NCBI GenBank assembly: GCA_944323475.1
Contig: CALUSQ010000003.1
Location: 62,001 to 126,000 of the forward strand
From: Candidatus Gastranaerophilales bacterium
GTDB lineage: Bacteria > Cyanobacteriota > Vampirovibrionia > Gastranaerophilales > Gastranaerophilaceae
DNA: 64,000 nt
Direction: 5' to 3'
Shown: positions 52,281 to 62,195 of the stretch, piece after piece
Layout: every line of letters begins with the position of its first letter
Position numbering within the stretch: position 1 is the stretch's first letter
The notes under the pieces: model-generated
The model's database searches: none
Told to the model about the DNA's origin: nothing
Seen by the model: the letters and a program-made list of their open reading frames with translations, nothing else
Program-made: the position numbers and the translations under genes

Positions 52281-53267
52281 ATGAAAAAGCCCAAAAAAAT
52301 ACTAGCAATAAATTTTGGCGGCATCGGAGATGAAATTCTTTTTTTACCTGCTTTGTCAAGCCTAAAAAAAGAGTTTCCGGAAGCAAAAATCACACTTGCT
52401 CTTGAACCACGAAGCAAATCTGTAAAAGATTTATCAAACCTAATTGACGATGTAATGTGTGTAGATATAAAAGGCAAACATAAGTATCTTGCGCTTTTAA
52501 AACTGATTATCAAAGCCCGTTTTGGCAAATATGATATGGTTTTCTCTTCCGGAGCAAATCAATTGATACCACTGCTTTTGTTTTTGACTGGAATAACATA
52601 CAGATATGGATATGAAAGTGGAACACTAAGCAAAATTTTACTTACAAAAGCTGTCAAATTGAAAAAAAACCAATATGCATCTGCAATGTATCATGAACTG
52701 ATTACCCCAGTAACTGACTTTAAAACAGAATACCCTCAAATAGATGCAGGAGAAATAGAAAAAGAGCCAAACTCTGTATTAATCCACCCTGGAGTAAGTA
52801 AAATGAGTGTGATTAAAAAAATGGTTAAAACTTGGACTCCTGAAATATGGGCAGAACTTGTAAAAAAAGTTTTAGAAACAGACAAAAAAGTTTACTTAAT
52901 CGGTGGACCTGATGACAAAGAATGTATAGAAAAAATTGTTCAAATTATCGGAGAAACACCAAATTTTGAAAATTTATACGGAACAACAAAAAACATCATG
53001 GATTTGGCAAAATTGACAAAACGAGCTGAAGTCTTGATATGTTCTGATTCTGCACCAATGCATATAGGAGTAGGCGTAGGAACAAAAACACTTGCTTTAT
53101 TCGGACCTACTGATGAAAAAAAACTTATCCCAAACAATGAAAAATACATCGCAATAAAAAATAAAAATTGTTCTTGTCGTCCTTGTCTTTGGGACAAAAG
53201 ACAAACAACTTGTGAAAGCTTAGATTGTTTAAAAATAGACCTAAATGAAGTAATCAAACTCATCTAG
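52281..53267 (+). CDS. GT9-family glycosyltransferase (heptosyltransferase-like)
   Basis: 328 aa, GT-B fold. The N-terminus KKILAINFGGIGDEILFLPAL is typical of LPS heptosyltransferases. The donor-site region has LIHPGVS, KTWTPEIWAELV, YLIGGPDD, and ICSDSAPMHIGVGVGTKTLALFGPTD. A cysteine cluster near the C-terminus (CSCRPCLWDKRQTTCESLDC) is common in this family. It adds a heptose-like sugar to lipopolysaccharide and fits the ADP-heptose synthase fragment at 1-144. Confidence 0.9.
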   Translation: MKKPKKILAINFGGIGDEILFLPALSSLKKEFPEAKITLALEPRSKSVKDLSNLIDDVMCVDIKGKHKYLALLKLIIKARFGKYDMVFSSGANQLIPLLLFLTGITYRYGYESGTLSKILLTKAVKLKKNQYASAMYHELITPVTDFKTEYPQIDAGEIEKEPNSVLIHPGVSKMSVIKKMVKTWTPEIWAELVKKVLETDKKVYLIGGPDDKECIEKIVQIIGETPNFENLYGTTKNIMDLAKLTKRAEVLICSDSAPMHIGVGVGTKTLALFGPTDEKKLIPNNEKYIAIKNKNCSCRPCLWDKRQTTCESLDCLKIDLNEVIKLI

Positions 53268-53435
53268 GTCTACATAAATTTATTTTAATCTTATTTGATT
53301 TATTTAATCAAAGCTCTTATCACACATAAATTATCTATACTAGAGAAACAACTAATAATAAATTTGCTATTTAAGAATTTGTAACAACAATCATTTTATG
53401 AAATAATTAATCTAAAGGAAAGTGTGAGAGGCAAT

Positions 53436-54938
53436 ATGGCAAATACAATAGATTTTAGAGCATTTGGAAAAAATGATATCAGGGGCATATACGGAGAAGA
53501 CGTTACAGAAGAACTTTTCTATTATGCAGGTAGAGGCTACGTAAAATATATCGTCCAAAAGCTTAATGAAAATGTTGATGAAAAGGATAGAACAGACGTA
53601 AAAGATATTTGGGTAAGTGTATGCATGGATGTTCGTACACATTCACCTTCTTTAACTTCTTCTTTGATAAAAGGTGTAACATCAACTGGTGCAAATGTTC
53701 TCAATCTTGGCATAGCTCCAACTCCTTTAGGCTATTATAGCGAATTTGCACAAATCCCTGATAATGTTATTTCTGTCGGCAAAGTCAATGGTGCTTTGAT
53801 TGTAACAGCAAGTCACAATCCTTGTGAATACAATGGGTTGAAAATGACATTTAACAGAGCTTCTTTAACAGAAGAACAAATTAAAGAAGTTAAAAAACTT
53901 GCAATGGCAGAAGTTGATGCAAGAGAAACATCAAACAGACATGGAATCATCAGAAAATACGATATTATTGAAAAATATTCCGAAAATATAATCAACAAAT
54001 TTGCCTCAATCGGCAGAGGAATAAAAGTAGTCACAGATTGCGGCAACGCTACAGCAGGTCTTGTCGCACCACAGTTATATAAAGATTTGGGTTGTGAAGT
54101 TGTTGAACTTTTCACAGAACCTGACGGCACATTCCCCAACCACCATCCAAATCCGAGTGATGACAAAACTCTTGAAACACTAAAAAAAACTGTTGTAGAA
54201 GAAAAAGCTGATATCGGCATAGCTTTTGACGGAGATTCAGACAGAATAGGTATTGTCGATTCAAAAGGCAACAGCATGACCGGTGACAAATTGCTTTTAA
54301 TATATGCAACTGATATTTGCGAACCTCTTGCAAGACGAGGAGAAAAGCCTACTGTAGTTTCAGAAGTAAAATGCTCTCAAGTCCTTTATGACACAATAAA
54401 TGCTATGGGCGGCAATGCTATTATGACAAAAACCGGACACGGATACATAAAAGCAAAAATGAAAGAAGAAAATGCCATACTAGCTGGCGAAATGTCCGGT
54501 CATACATTCTTCAAAGATCGTTATTACGGATTTGATGACGCAATTTATGCAGGTTGCAGAATCATAGAAATTATAGCTAAACAAAAACTTAAAAATCCTG
54601 AATTCAAAATTGAAGATATGCTAAAACCATTCGATGGGGTATGTACTTCAAAAGAAGTCAGATTCCATTGCCCGAATGATTTCAAAAAACCTGTACTTGA
54701 AGAAATGGCAAAAATTGTTGAAAAAAATCCAAACCTGTTCGGTACAAAAATCAAAGATATCATTACACTCGATGGTATGAGAATAATTTTAGAAGATGGT
54801 TTTGCAATGATTAGACAAAGCAATACAGAACCAGTGTTCACTCTCAGATTTGAAGCAAAATCAAAAGAAAATTGCGATAAATACAGAGATACTTTTGTTG
54901 AACTTTTAGACAAAACTGTCAAAAAATATTGTGATTAA
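53436..54938 (+). CDS. Phosphomannomutase/phosphoglucomutase (alpha-D-phosphohexomutase)
   Basis: 500 aa from ATG 53436 (GAGAGG 4 bases upstream); a GTG at 53424 with AAAGGAA is also possible. The active-site Ser is in VTASHNPCEYNGLK, the Mg2+ loop in AFDGDSDRIGIVD, the sugar-binding loop in GEMSGHTFF, and the phosphate loop in RQSNTEPVFTLR. It converts hexose-6-phosphate to hexose-1-phosphate for LPS and exopolysaccharide precursors. It lies downstream of the heptosyltransferase-like gene. Confidence 0.94.
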   Translation: MANTIDFRAFGKNDIRGIYGEDVTEELFYYAGRGYVKYIVQKLNENVDEKDRTDVKDIWVSVCMDVRTHSPSLTSSLIKGVTSTGANVLNLGIAPTPLGYYSEFAQIPDNVISVGKVNGALIVTASHNPCEYNGLKMTFNRASLTEEQIKEVKKLAMAEVDARETSNRHGIIRKYDIIEKYSENIINKFASIGRGIKVVTDCGNATAGLVAPQLYKDLGCEVVELFTEPDGTFPNHHPNPSDDKTLETLKKTVVEEKADIGIAFDGDSDRIGIVDSKGNSMTGDKLLLIYATDICEPLARRGEKPTVVSEVKCSQVLYDTINAMGGNAIMTKTGHGYIKAKMKEENAILAGEMSGHTFFKDRYYGFDDAIYAGCRIIEIIAKQKLKNPEFKIEDMLKPFDGVCTSKEVRFHCPNDFKKPVLEEMAKIVEKNPNLFGTKIKDIITLDGMRIILEDGFAMIRQSNTEPVFTLRFEAKSKENCDKYRDTFVELLDKTVKKYCD

Positions 54939-54960
54939 TTTTTATAAAAAATTTTTTTTA

Positions 54961-54999
54961 AAAATAAGCTCATGTTATTAGAAAACATGAGTTTATTTT
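54961..54999 (+). terminator. Intrinsic terminator after phosphohexomutase
   Basis: Stem of about 15 bp, AAATAAGCTCATGTT / AACATGAGTTTATTT with one mismatch, followed by T-rich DNA. Confidence 0.8.
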
Positions 55000-55147
55000 T
55001 ATATCTTTTTTTTAAATCATTCTCTAAAAGTATTAGATTTTGAAATTAGATTTTTCAAAAAAAAATTAAAATTAGGAGAATTGTTGATAAAGCATAAACC
55101 GTTTAATTTTAAATCAAATAAAAATTTTTAGATATTTGAGATGGGAT

Positions 55148-56167
55148 ATGCATTTTTACAACAAATTTAAAAAATATTTTTTCTTCACTTTTATATTGAT
55201 AGCTATACTGATAATAGCTTACAGACCTGTTTTTTGTGCAGATTATTTAACTACAAAATTGAATGAAATTGAAAAATCTTACTACGGTTATACCACTTCC
55301 GGAACAATAGAAACAAGATTGTCAAAATTAGAAAAAACAATATACGGAATACCAAGCCAAAAACCTCAAAAAAACAGAATTGAAAAACTATATAATGACT
55401 TAAATATTACTACATCGACAGGTGCTGCAGCGCCGGTAAACCAAACTGCTGCAAAGTCAGATATTGGTCCTAAAGCAGAAGCAGGCATAAAATATCCTGT
55501 TGTAGATAAAATGGAACAAAAAGTTTTTAAAAAAGCATACATAAATGACGATATATATGTTCGCCTATCAAGACTGGAAAAACAAACTTTCAAAAAAGAA
55601 AGCACCCTATCTTTAAATGAAAGAGTGGATGCATTGCGTAGTAAAATTTTGGGAGGGAGTCAAAACGAATTTACTAACACAGAAATAGACCCTGTTAAAG
55701 AAGAAATTGTCTTAGAAAATGGGGAAAAATATTATGGAGATTATACAAATAACAATTTCAAAAAATATGAGTATAAAGACAATTCTAATTACAATTATTA
55801 CAGTTACGAAAACTCCAAAACCCGTATTCCTGAGGCTCAATCTCATTATAATGATAAATTTTCTAGTGATGGCAGAGCATATGCTGAAAAATATGCACAA
55901 AGCTATGATTTAGACATTTTGGAAAAGAACATCCTTGGCAAAAGATACACAAGCGATGCCCCTTCCAAACGTCTTGCCCGACTGGAATCAAAAGTTTTTG
56001 AGAGAACATTTTCCGATAGTGAAGAAGCTCGCATACAAAGACTCCTTGCTGTAACAACAGCTCAAAAAACTTCTCAAGAATATGATTCAAACAAGTGGGC
56101 TCGTCGAATAAATGCAGGAATGCAGATTGGCAGTATATTGCTTATGGTTTTGGCAATGATACTATAA
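55148..56167 (+). CDS. Envelope protein with three RLxxLE-type repeats
   Basis: 339 aa from ATG 55148; a TTG four codons upstream is the alternative. It has an N-terminal signal/anchor (FFFTFILIAILIIAYRPVFCA) and a C-terminal hydrophobic helix (NAGMQIGSILLMVLAMIL). Three repeats of about 50 residues share LEKxxxGxxYxxDxxxxRLxRLExxxF. Examples are KLNEIEKSYYG...RLSKLEKTIYG, KMEQKVFKKAY...RLSRLEKQTFK and ILEKNILGKRY...RLARLESKVFE. The linker contains TGAAAPV. Such repeats occur in cyanobacterial and melainabacterial envelope proteins of unknown role. Confidence 0.72.
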   Translation: MHFYNKFKKYFFFTFILIAILIIAYRPVFCADYLTTKLNEIEKSYYGYTTSGTIETRLSKLEKTIYGIPSQKPQKNRIEKLYNDLNITTSTGAAAPVNQTAAKSDIGPKAEAGIKYPVVDKMEQKVFKKAYINDDIYVRLSRLEKQTFKKESTLSLNERVDALRSKILGGSQNEFTNTEIDPVKEEIVLENGEKYYGDYTNNNFKKYEYKDNSNYNYYSYENSKTRIPEAQSHYNDKFSSDGRAYAEKYAQSYDLDILEKNILGKRYTSDAPSKRLARLESKVFERTFSDSEEARIQRLLAVTTAQKTSQEYDSNKWARRINAGMQIGSILLMVLAMIL

Positions 56168-56168
56168 A

Positions 56169-56471
56169 CTAGTAATATAAATTTGTGAACGGTCCAAATA
56201 TTGAATTGTATATTCCGGTAAAAGGCATCTTTGTTCTTTGGAAGATTGTCTTTTTTTGTAATTGATTAGAACAATTATTGCACGGCAATACATATTTTTG
56301 TTGATTAGACGGCACAACCATAATAGAAACAGGAGCAGCTGCACCTGTTTGTTTTCCTATTGAGCAAGATGTTTGATTATTCATCTTTAAAGGACAAGAA
56401 CCAAATGCAGTTGCACTCATAATTATAGTCGTAAAAGCTGCAACAGCAGCTATGGATAATATCTTTTTCAT
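56169..56471 (-). CDS. Small secreted cysteine-containing protein
   Basis: 100 aa with a signal peptide (MKKILSIAAVAAFTTIIMSATAFG). Five cysteines follow: one just after the cleavage region (SCPLK), one in TSCSIG, a CNNC pair and the VLPC segment. The sequence TGAAAPV occurs at about residue 42, identical to the heptapeptide in the convergent neighbour at 55148. The C-terminus is aromatic (IYNSIFGPFTNLYY), which could be a surface or outer-membrane signal. Function unknown. Confidence 0.7.
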   Translation of the reverse strand: MKKILSIAAVAAFTTIIMSATAFGSCPLKMNNQTSCSIGKQTGAAAPVSIMVVPSNQQKYVLPCNNCSNQLQKKTIFQRTKMPFTGIYNSIFGPFTNLYY

Positions 56472-56680
56472 ACATTTTCTCCTTATTAAAAAATTTTTTA
56501 AGTAAGTTATTCTTACCTTTTTATTGTTACACCCCTAAAAAAAAATACATTGCCATAATTGATTAAGTCATTTTATAGTCATATATAACTATATAGACAT
56601 ATTTTAGAAGTGCATAATGTTCAAAATGTGCGAAAATATGCTATAATCATCACAAAATATTCAGGAAATCAGGAGCCAAA

Positions 56681-57994
56681 ATGTCAAATAAAGGTAATAC
56701 AATATATTTTGTAGATGTAACAAATAGAGATGGTGTACAGACTTCTCGTTTGGGCTTAGCCAAATTACAAAAGACTATTATAAATTTAATGCTTGATGAT
56801 ATGGGGGTTACACAATCAGAATTTGGTTTTCCAACTACAAAACATGAGCTTAATTACTTAAACGGAAATTTAGAACTTGTAGATAGAAGAGTAATTACCA
56901 AAACAAAGCTCTCCGGTTGGATGAGAGCCGTTGCCAAAGATGTAGTTGAATCGTTTCAAAATGTCCCAAGACTCAAATATGTAAATCTTTCACAATCAAC
57001 TTCTGATCAAATGATTAAAGGAAAATATGGCGGTAAAAAAACAAAAGAAGACATTCTTGCACAAACTTGTGAAGCAATAGATGCAGCCGTTACTTGTGGT
57101 GCAGAAATCATTGGAGTAAATGCAGAAGATGCTTCGAGAAGTTCTTTAGACTATCTTATTGCATATGCAAAAGAATGTAAAAAACACGGCGCAACAAGAT
57201 TCAGATACTGTGACACTTTAGGATATGATGATCCCCATACAGCTTATGAAAGAATTTATACTATTGCAAAAGAAACAGGAATAAATATGGAAATGCATTT
57301 TCACAATGATTTAGGGATGGCTGTAGGCTGTTCTGTATTAGGTGCCAAAGCAGCAATTGATGCAGGAGTCGATGCATACATTAATACGGCCATAAACGGT
57401 ATGGGGGAACGTGCAGGAAATGCTGACTTAATTTCTTGTCTTTTAGCAGTTAAAAAATCGAGTGGTTTTGAAAACAAATACAAAGTAGACCCTCAAATTG
57501 ATTTATCCAAAGCATGGAAACTTGCAAAATATACTTCTCATGCATTCGGAGTACCAATTCCTGCAAATCAACCTGCAGTAGGTGGCAACGCTTTTGCTCA
57601 TGAATCAGGAATACATGCTGATGGTGCATTAAAAGATCGCAGAAATTATGAACTATACGATTTTGAAGAACTTGGCAGAGGGGAACCTGAAATAGTAGAA
57701 ACAGGAAGAATGATTACCGTTGGCGAATACGGTGGTATCAAAGGTTTCCGTAACGTATATAAAAATCTTGAACTTGAATTCCATGATGAAGATGAAGCCA
57801 GAAACATTCTTGAACTGGCAAGATATGCAAACGTTCATACACAATTACCTTTAACTGACAGTGAATTAAGATTCATTTATTATTATCCCGATATTGCTGC
57901 AAAAATTATGACTGTGACTCCATACTATGTACCAACAGGAGAATTGAAAAAACGTGTAGAATCACAAAATGATGTTTCTGCCTCTATAGTGTAG
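56681..57994 (+). CDS. Homocitrate synthase/2-isopropylmalate synthase family protein
   Basis: 437 aa, DRE-TIM metallolyase. The start is VDVTNRDGVQTSRLG, where the family usually has DTTLRDGEQ; the catalytic Arg-Asp is kept. The divalent-metal HxH is in MHFHNDLGMAVG, followed by NTAINGMGERAGNADL. HESGIHADGALKDRRNYE is conserved. It lacks the long LeuA leucine-binding domain, so homocitrate (NifV/lysine type) or citramalate synthase is more likely than IPMS. AGGAGCC precedes the ATG. The acceptor ketoacid cannot be deduced. Confidence 0.82.
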   Translation: MSNKGNTIYFVDVTNRDGVQTSRLGLAKLQKTIINLMLDDMGVTQSEFGFPTTKHELNYLNGNLELVDRRVITKTKLSGWMRAVAKDVVESFQNVPRLKYVNLSQSTSDQMIKGKYGGKKTKEDILAQTCEAIDAAVTCGAEIIGVNAEDASRSSLDYLIAYAKECKKHGATRFRYCDTLGYDDPHTAYERIYTIAKETGINMEMHFHNDLGMAVGCSVLGAKAAIDAGVDAYINTAINGMGERAGNADLISCLLAVKKSSGFENKYKVDPQIDLSKAWKLAKYTSHAFGVPIPANQPAVGGNAFAHESGIHADGALKDRRNYELYDFEELGRGEPEIVETGRMITVGEYGGIKGFRNVYKNLELEFHDEDEARNILELARYANVHTQLPLTDSELRFIYYYPDIAAKIMTVTPYYVPTGELKKRVESQNDVSASIV

Positions 57995-57997
57995 TTG

Positions 57998-58006
57998 TGA
58001 TATAAT
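57998..58006 (+). promoter_or_regulatory. Extended -10 promoter for scpB
   Basis: TGATATAAT is a perfect extended -10 (TGnTATAAT) with only a weak -35. Transcription would start near 58013, which rules out the ATG at 58011 and supports the ATG at 58029. Confidence 0.6.
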
Positions 58007-58028
58007 ACTGATGGAGAGTGTAGAAATT

Positions 58029-58580
58029 ATGTCACTTAAAGCAAGAATAGAAGCAGTCCTATTTATTACAGCACAAGCGCTTGAAGTCAAAGATATTGCA
58101 GAGATATTAAAAGAAGATGAAGCAGTTGTTGAAGAAGCTTTATTGGATTTGATAATGGATTATTCCGCACGTGAAGGCGCATTGGAAATAGATGATGAAA
58201 ACGGTTATATTCTTCAAGTAAAAGAAGACTATATGGATATAGTTGAACAACTTTGCCCTGTGGAACTAAAACCTGCTGTTTTAAAAACACTCACAATTAT
58301 TGCATTAAAAGAACCTATCAGACAATCATATTTGAAAGAACTGCGTTCAAATGCATACGAACATATACAAGAATTGCTAAAAATGGGATTGATTTCAAGA
58401 CACAGAGATAAAAACGGTCGTTCTTTCAATCTTCGTACTACTCCCAAATTTGCTGAATATTTTAAACTTAAAGGCGATGCAAAAACTCTTGCAAAAATTA
58501 TGGATTTAGAAAAACAAGCAAGAGAAAGTGATGACGAAGAACCAAAGGAATTGGATTTGTCAGAGTTTGTTGAAGAATAA
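58029..58580 (+). CDS. scpB: Segregation and condensation protein B
   Basis: 183 aa from ATG 58029, six codons inside the longest frame. The N-terminal winged helix has SLKARIEAVLFITAQALEVKDIAEIL. The second has LKPAVLKTLTIIALKEPIRQSYLKELR and the motif GLISRHRDKNGRSFNLRTTPKFAEYF. ScpB dimers bind ScpA and SMC to condense and segregate chromosomes. scpA is not adjacent. The tail is acidic. Confidence 0.94.
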   Translation: MSLKARIEAVLFITAQALEVKDIAEILKEDEAVVEEALLDLIMDYSAREGALEIDDENGYILQVKEDYMDIVEQLCPVELKPAVLKTLTIIALKEPIRQSYLKELRSNAYEHIQELLKMGLISRHRDKNGRSFNLRTTPKFAEYFKLKGDAKTLAKIMDLEKQARESDDEEPKELDLSEFVEE

Positions 58581-58601
58581 TTTTTTAATTTTCACTTTAA
58601 T

Positions 58602-61600
58602 TTATACAGGCAAATCATTTAGCTGACAGAATGCTTTAAATGACGCATAATTTTTCTTTATTTCGTCTTCTATTATCGGTACAGATAAGTTTTCAACAAG
58701 AGCAAGTGTTTTTTTGTAGGCCGAAATAGCATTTTGTGCATAGTTGGCTTTGTTTTGAGGTTTTTTAGAAACCATTTCTTCCAAATATTTTGCATAAAGT
58801 TGATACAAAGATACTTTCAAAAGCTTCATATCATATTGTTTTACAATCATGAGTGCCTTTTCTATATACATTTTTGTAGCATCAGTATCACCTTTTATCA
58901 AGAAAATTTCGGCAATAAGTTTTTTATAAAGAACCATAAAATAATAGTTAGAAATCTTAGGATTCTTTGCCACATCCAATGCTTTTTGAGCAATATCAAG
59001 AGCCTTGTCTGTGCCTTCTGTAACCAGTGTAATCTTCGCTATATAATACCAGCACAATAATGCTCCTATAGCTATTTTTTCACGTGCAAATATTGTTACC
59101 TGCTCATTAAATATATCTAAAGCTTTTGCCAAATTTCCTTCTTCTTGAAGAATTTTGCCCAAAAATACTTTAAGCAGATTTTTAACAAGAACATCATTGT
59201 AATTGTTAGCAAAAGTAACAACAGAATACATATCTTCTTTGATATTTTTCCATTCTCTTTTATATATTTTGTTTAAAATATTTGTAAAATTCCAAAGTGA
59301 AATTATATCCGGTTCAATTATTTCTTTTGATGTCTCTTGGGTAAACTCAACAAGGATATCTTCTGATTTTCTGATATCGCCTGATATAGAATAAGCAAGA
59401 GATTTTGTGAGTTTCAAACGTTGAAGATAATTTTTATTTTGAACATTATTTTTCTGCACTATTTCATCAATAACAGATAACACATCAAATGCTTTTTTAT
59501 TACCTTGTGAAATCAAAGCCATTGCAACAATGAGATTACATTCCAACCAAGTTTCATAAATAACATCCAGTGAAATGTTATTGTTTGGTATAACTCCGGA
59601 TAATGCCTGTTCTACAATAGGGATAATTTCATTCGAAGCCAGATTATAAATTTCTTCAGCATTACCTATACAAAACATTGCTTTCAGCTTTTTATATTTT
59701 ATAAGAGCTATCTCCAGTTTGCCCTGAGAAGGTTCTACTATACTCAAAATAGTATTTACTGCTTCAATAACCCCATTGTAATTGCCTGTTAATGAACAGC
59801 TTTTTGACAGATAGCCTGACAGTTCTATAATTTTAGGCTGGTTATTAACTTTAATAGCATTGCTGATAGCATTAGACAAATATGGTATTGCTTCTGCGGG
59901 TCTTGAGATATAAAGAAGTTTTCCAAGTCTTTCTTGAATATTATTGATAATGACCGTATTATCTTCGGGATTAACTTCTTGTGCTATTTTTAAACATTGT
60001 TTTTGAGAAATTGTCCAAAGATGTTCATCTCCCAAATAAGCACACAATTTTATATTTTCTGTCCATATATTTAACGCCAAAAGTTTTTGATTTAAGTTTT
60101 GAGCAATCAAAGCTTTCAATGCATTGCTTGAAAGTGTGAAAGAATTTATTATGTCATAGATTTTTTCATTCAAAACAACAAAGTTTGTACTTTGTTTTGC
60201 TTTTTCGTAAACATATTTCCATAAAATAGTATTTTTAAATTCAAATATATTTGTATTAAATTGAGCTATATATGCTGAGTTAACAAGCAATTGGATAACC
60301 TTTTGGAATTCCTCTGGAGGCATTTTCATAATAATTTCAAGCAATCTTATGTTAAATTTGTTACCCATAATTGCTGCTGTACTAAGCGTTTTAAAAGCAA
60401 GCGGTTGTTTTTTCTGCAAATATCTTAACCTGTATGAAAGAATCTCATATATATTTTGTGGTATTCTATCTTCAAGTTGTGTTTTTCTATAGATAGTTTT
60501 GCCGTCTTTTGTAATTATTGCTTTATATTCATTAAACAATATCAAAATTTGTTCTATATATGCACTATTACCTTGAGAATATTCAAATATACGTTCCATT
60601 ACCTCCTGCGGAAGGGGATTTGTGCCGTTATAAAACATTTTTATAAGATTATCTGTATCTTTCAATGAAAGTTTTGCTAATCGGATATCTTCGTATTGAT
60701 TTTGTGCAATTTTTTCAGAATAAAAATAACCTTGAGTAACACGATTGTCTCGATATGTGATAATTAATTTTATATTTTCACCCAAATGTCCTTGGTCTAC
60801 AAAATAAGATAAAAAGGCATAAGATGAACCATCAATCATATCAAAATCATCTATAACAATTATCAGTTTAGCTTTGCGAGAAATTTCAAGAATTACTTTT
60901 TCCAATAGAGCAAATGTTATGTCCCTATTTATCAATATATCTTCAAAATTGGAAGTAAGACTAGGATACAAGAAATTAAATAAATTAAAAACTTCATCTT
61001 GAGTCAAATTTGGTAAAGTCTCAGACAACATTGTTTTTGCCTGTTTAAAAAAGTCTTGAGACATATTTGAAAAATTAGGCATGTTGAAAAATGTAAGAAT
61101 CATTTCTTGGAAAATACCATAAGGGCTAATTTGAGAATTTGCACTGCATTCACCCCATAACCAAGCATGATTTTGGTGCATCAAATCACCAAACAAGTAT
61201 TTCAAAACTGTTGATTTTCCTGAGCCTTCCGGAGCACTCATTCCTATAATCAATTTTTCAGAACTTTTTACAGCTTTGACTATCAAATTTTTACACTTCA
61301 TTTGATCACAAGCTTTTATTTCAGGCTCAAGATTTAGTTCTTGTGCAGTATCTGTTTTGTTTTTTTCTTCTTCGATATCTTCTTGCTTTTCAACAATTTT
61401 TATTTCTTCTTCTGAAAGCTGATCTTCTTCATCCTTGTTTTCTATTAACACTATAGGATTTTCTTCATTTTCAGTTTTATCAATTGATATAGCAGCTTCT
61501 GGATTTATCAAAGGTTCTTGTTTAATATCTTGTTTTTCAAGTTCTGCCGAAATATTAATATTTTCATTTTCATCAGAAATGTTTAATAAATCATTCAAAT

Positions 61601-62084
61601 CCTTATCTTCTTCAAGTTCTGCTTTTGCTTCTGCAGCCGCTTTTTCAAAAGGCTCATTTATTTCTTCCGTAGCTTCATTAAATGCTTCATTTAAAAGATT
61701 CTCTTCTTCCGGTTGCATTTCATATTCACTAATTTCATCAAGAACCAAAGGACTATCTTCATCAACATTAAAGTTCAATGTTGAGTCAATTAAATTATCT
61801 GATGAAGTAACTTTTTCCTGTTTTTCTAAATCAAGAATATTAACTAATGCTGAATCTTTTTCAAATTCCATTCCACATTTTCTGCATTTATCGGCGTCTG
61901 GACGATTTACACTGCCACATGATTCACAGTATTTTAAAAGTTGCAACCCACAGCCTTCACAAAATTCAGCATTAATAGGATTTTTTGTACCGCAAATAGG
62001 ACATACAGTCCTTACTTTAGTATTACAAAAACTGCATATCAAAAGATTATCCGCTATTTCTTTCTTGCATTTAAGGCAACGCAT
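58602..62084 (-). CDS. Zinc-ribbon STAND-type AAA ATPase with helical repeats
   Basis: 1160 aa, cytoplasmic. Twelve cysteines in six CxxC pairs (C3/C6, C17/C20, C28/C31, C42/C45, C53/C56, C67/C70) form three zinc ribbons. A highly acidic linker (about 80-255) follows. The ATPase has a P-loop near 286-292 (APEGSGKST) and Walker B at about 405-415 (LIIVIDDFDMID). A winged-helix-like segment, and then TPR/MalT-like helices, run from about 650 to the end. This plan matches signal-transducing STAND NTPases, but the zinc ribbons replace the usual cyclase, kinase or DNA-binding effector. It lies downstream of an ECF-like sigma gene. The ligand is unknown. Confidence 0.78.
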   Translation of the reverse strand: MRCLKCKKEIADNLLICSFCNTKVRTVCPICGTKNPINAEFCEGCGLQLLKYCESCGSVNRPDADKCRKCGMEFEKDSALVNILDLEKQEKVTSSDNLIDSTLNFNVDEDSPLVLDEISEYEMQPEEENLLNEAFNEATEEINEPFEKAAAEAKAELEEDKDLNDLLNISDENENINISAELEKQDIKQEPLINPEAAISIDKTENEENPIVLIENKDEEDQLSEEEIKIVEKQEDIEEEKNKTDTAQELNLEPEIKACDQMKCKNLIVKAVKSSEKLIIGMSAPEGSGKSTVLKYLFGDLMHQNHAWLWGECSANSQISPYGIFQEMILTFFNMPNFSNMSQDFFKQAKTMLSETLPNLTQDEVFNLFNFLYPSLTSNFEDILINRDITFALLEKVILEISRKAKLIIVIDDFDMIDGSSYAFLSYFVDQGHLGENIKLIITYRDNRVTQGYFYSEKIAQNQYEDIRLAKLSLKDTDNLIKMFYNGTNPLPQEVMERIFEYSQGNSAYIEQILILFNEYKAIITKDGKTIYRKTQLEDRIPQNIYEILSYRLRYLQKKQPLAFKTLSTAAIMGNKFNIRLLEIIMKMPPEEFQKVIQLLVNSAYIAQFNTNIFEFKNTILWKYVYEKAKQSTNFVVLNEKIYDIINSFTLSSNALKALIAQNLNQKLLALNIWTENIKLCAYLGDEHLWTISQKQCLKIAQEVNPEDNTVIINNIQERLGKLLYISRPAEAIPYLSNAISNAIKVNNQPKIIELSGYLSKSCSLTGNYNGVIEAVNTILSIVEPSQGKLEIALIKYKKLKAMFCIGNAEEIYNLASNEIIPIVEQALSGVIPNNNISLDVIYETWLECNLIVAMALISQGNKKAFDVLSVIDEIVQKNNVQNKNYLQRLKLTKSLAYSISGDIRKSEDILVEFTQETSKEIIEPDIISLWNFTNILNKIYKREWKNIKEDMYSVVTFANNYNDVLVKNLLKVFLGKILQEEGNLAKALDIFNEQVTIFAREKIAIGALLCWYYIAKITLVTEGTDKALDIAQKALDVAKNPKISNYYFMVLYKKLIAEIFLIKGDTDATKMYIEKALMIVKQYDMKLLKVSLYQLYAKYLEEMVSKKPQNKANYAQNAISAYKKTLALVENLSVPIIEDEIKKNYASFKAFCQLNDLPV

Positions 62085-62195
62085 AAGAATAAAAACCGCT
62101 TAGCTAAACTAAAGTTATTATATTATAAAGTAAAATTAAATGACATCACGCAAAAATACTACATAATAAAACAATGCATATTAAACTCTACATTT

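Noticed and set aside
53291..53313. AT-rich hairpin TTTGATT-TATTT-AATCAAA as terminator of the heptosyltransferase gene
   Set aside because: It has no GC pairs beyond one and no U-tract after it, so it is too weak to call.
58602..62084. Zinc-ribbon ATPase as an Avs-type antiphage protein
   Set aside because: There is no nuclease, TIR, protease or membrane effector domain, and it is not in a defence island. The name is kept neutral.
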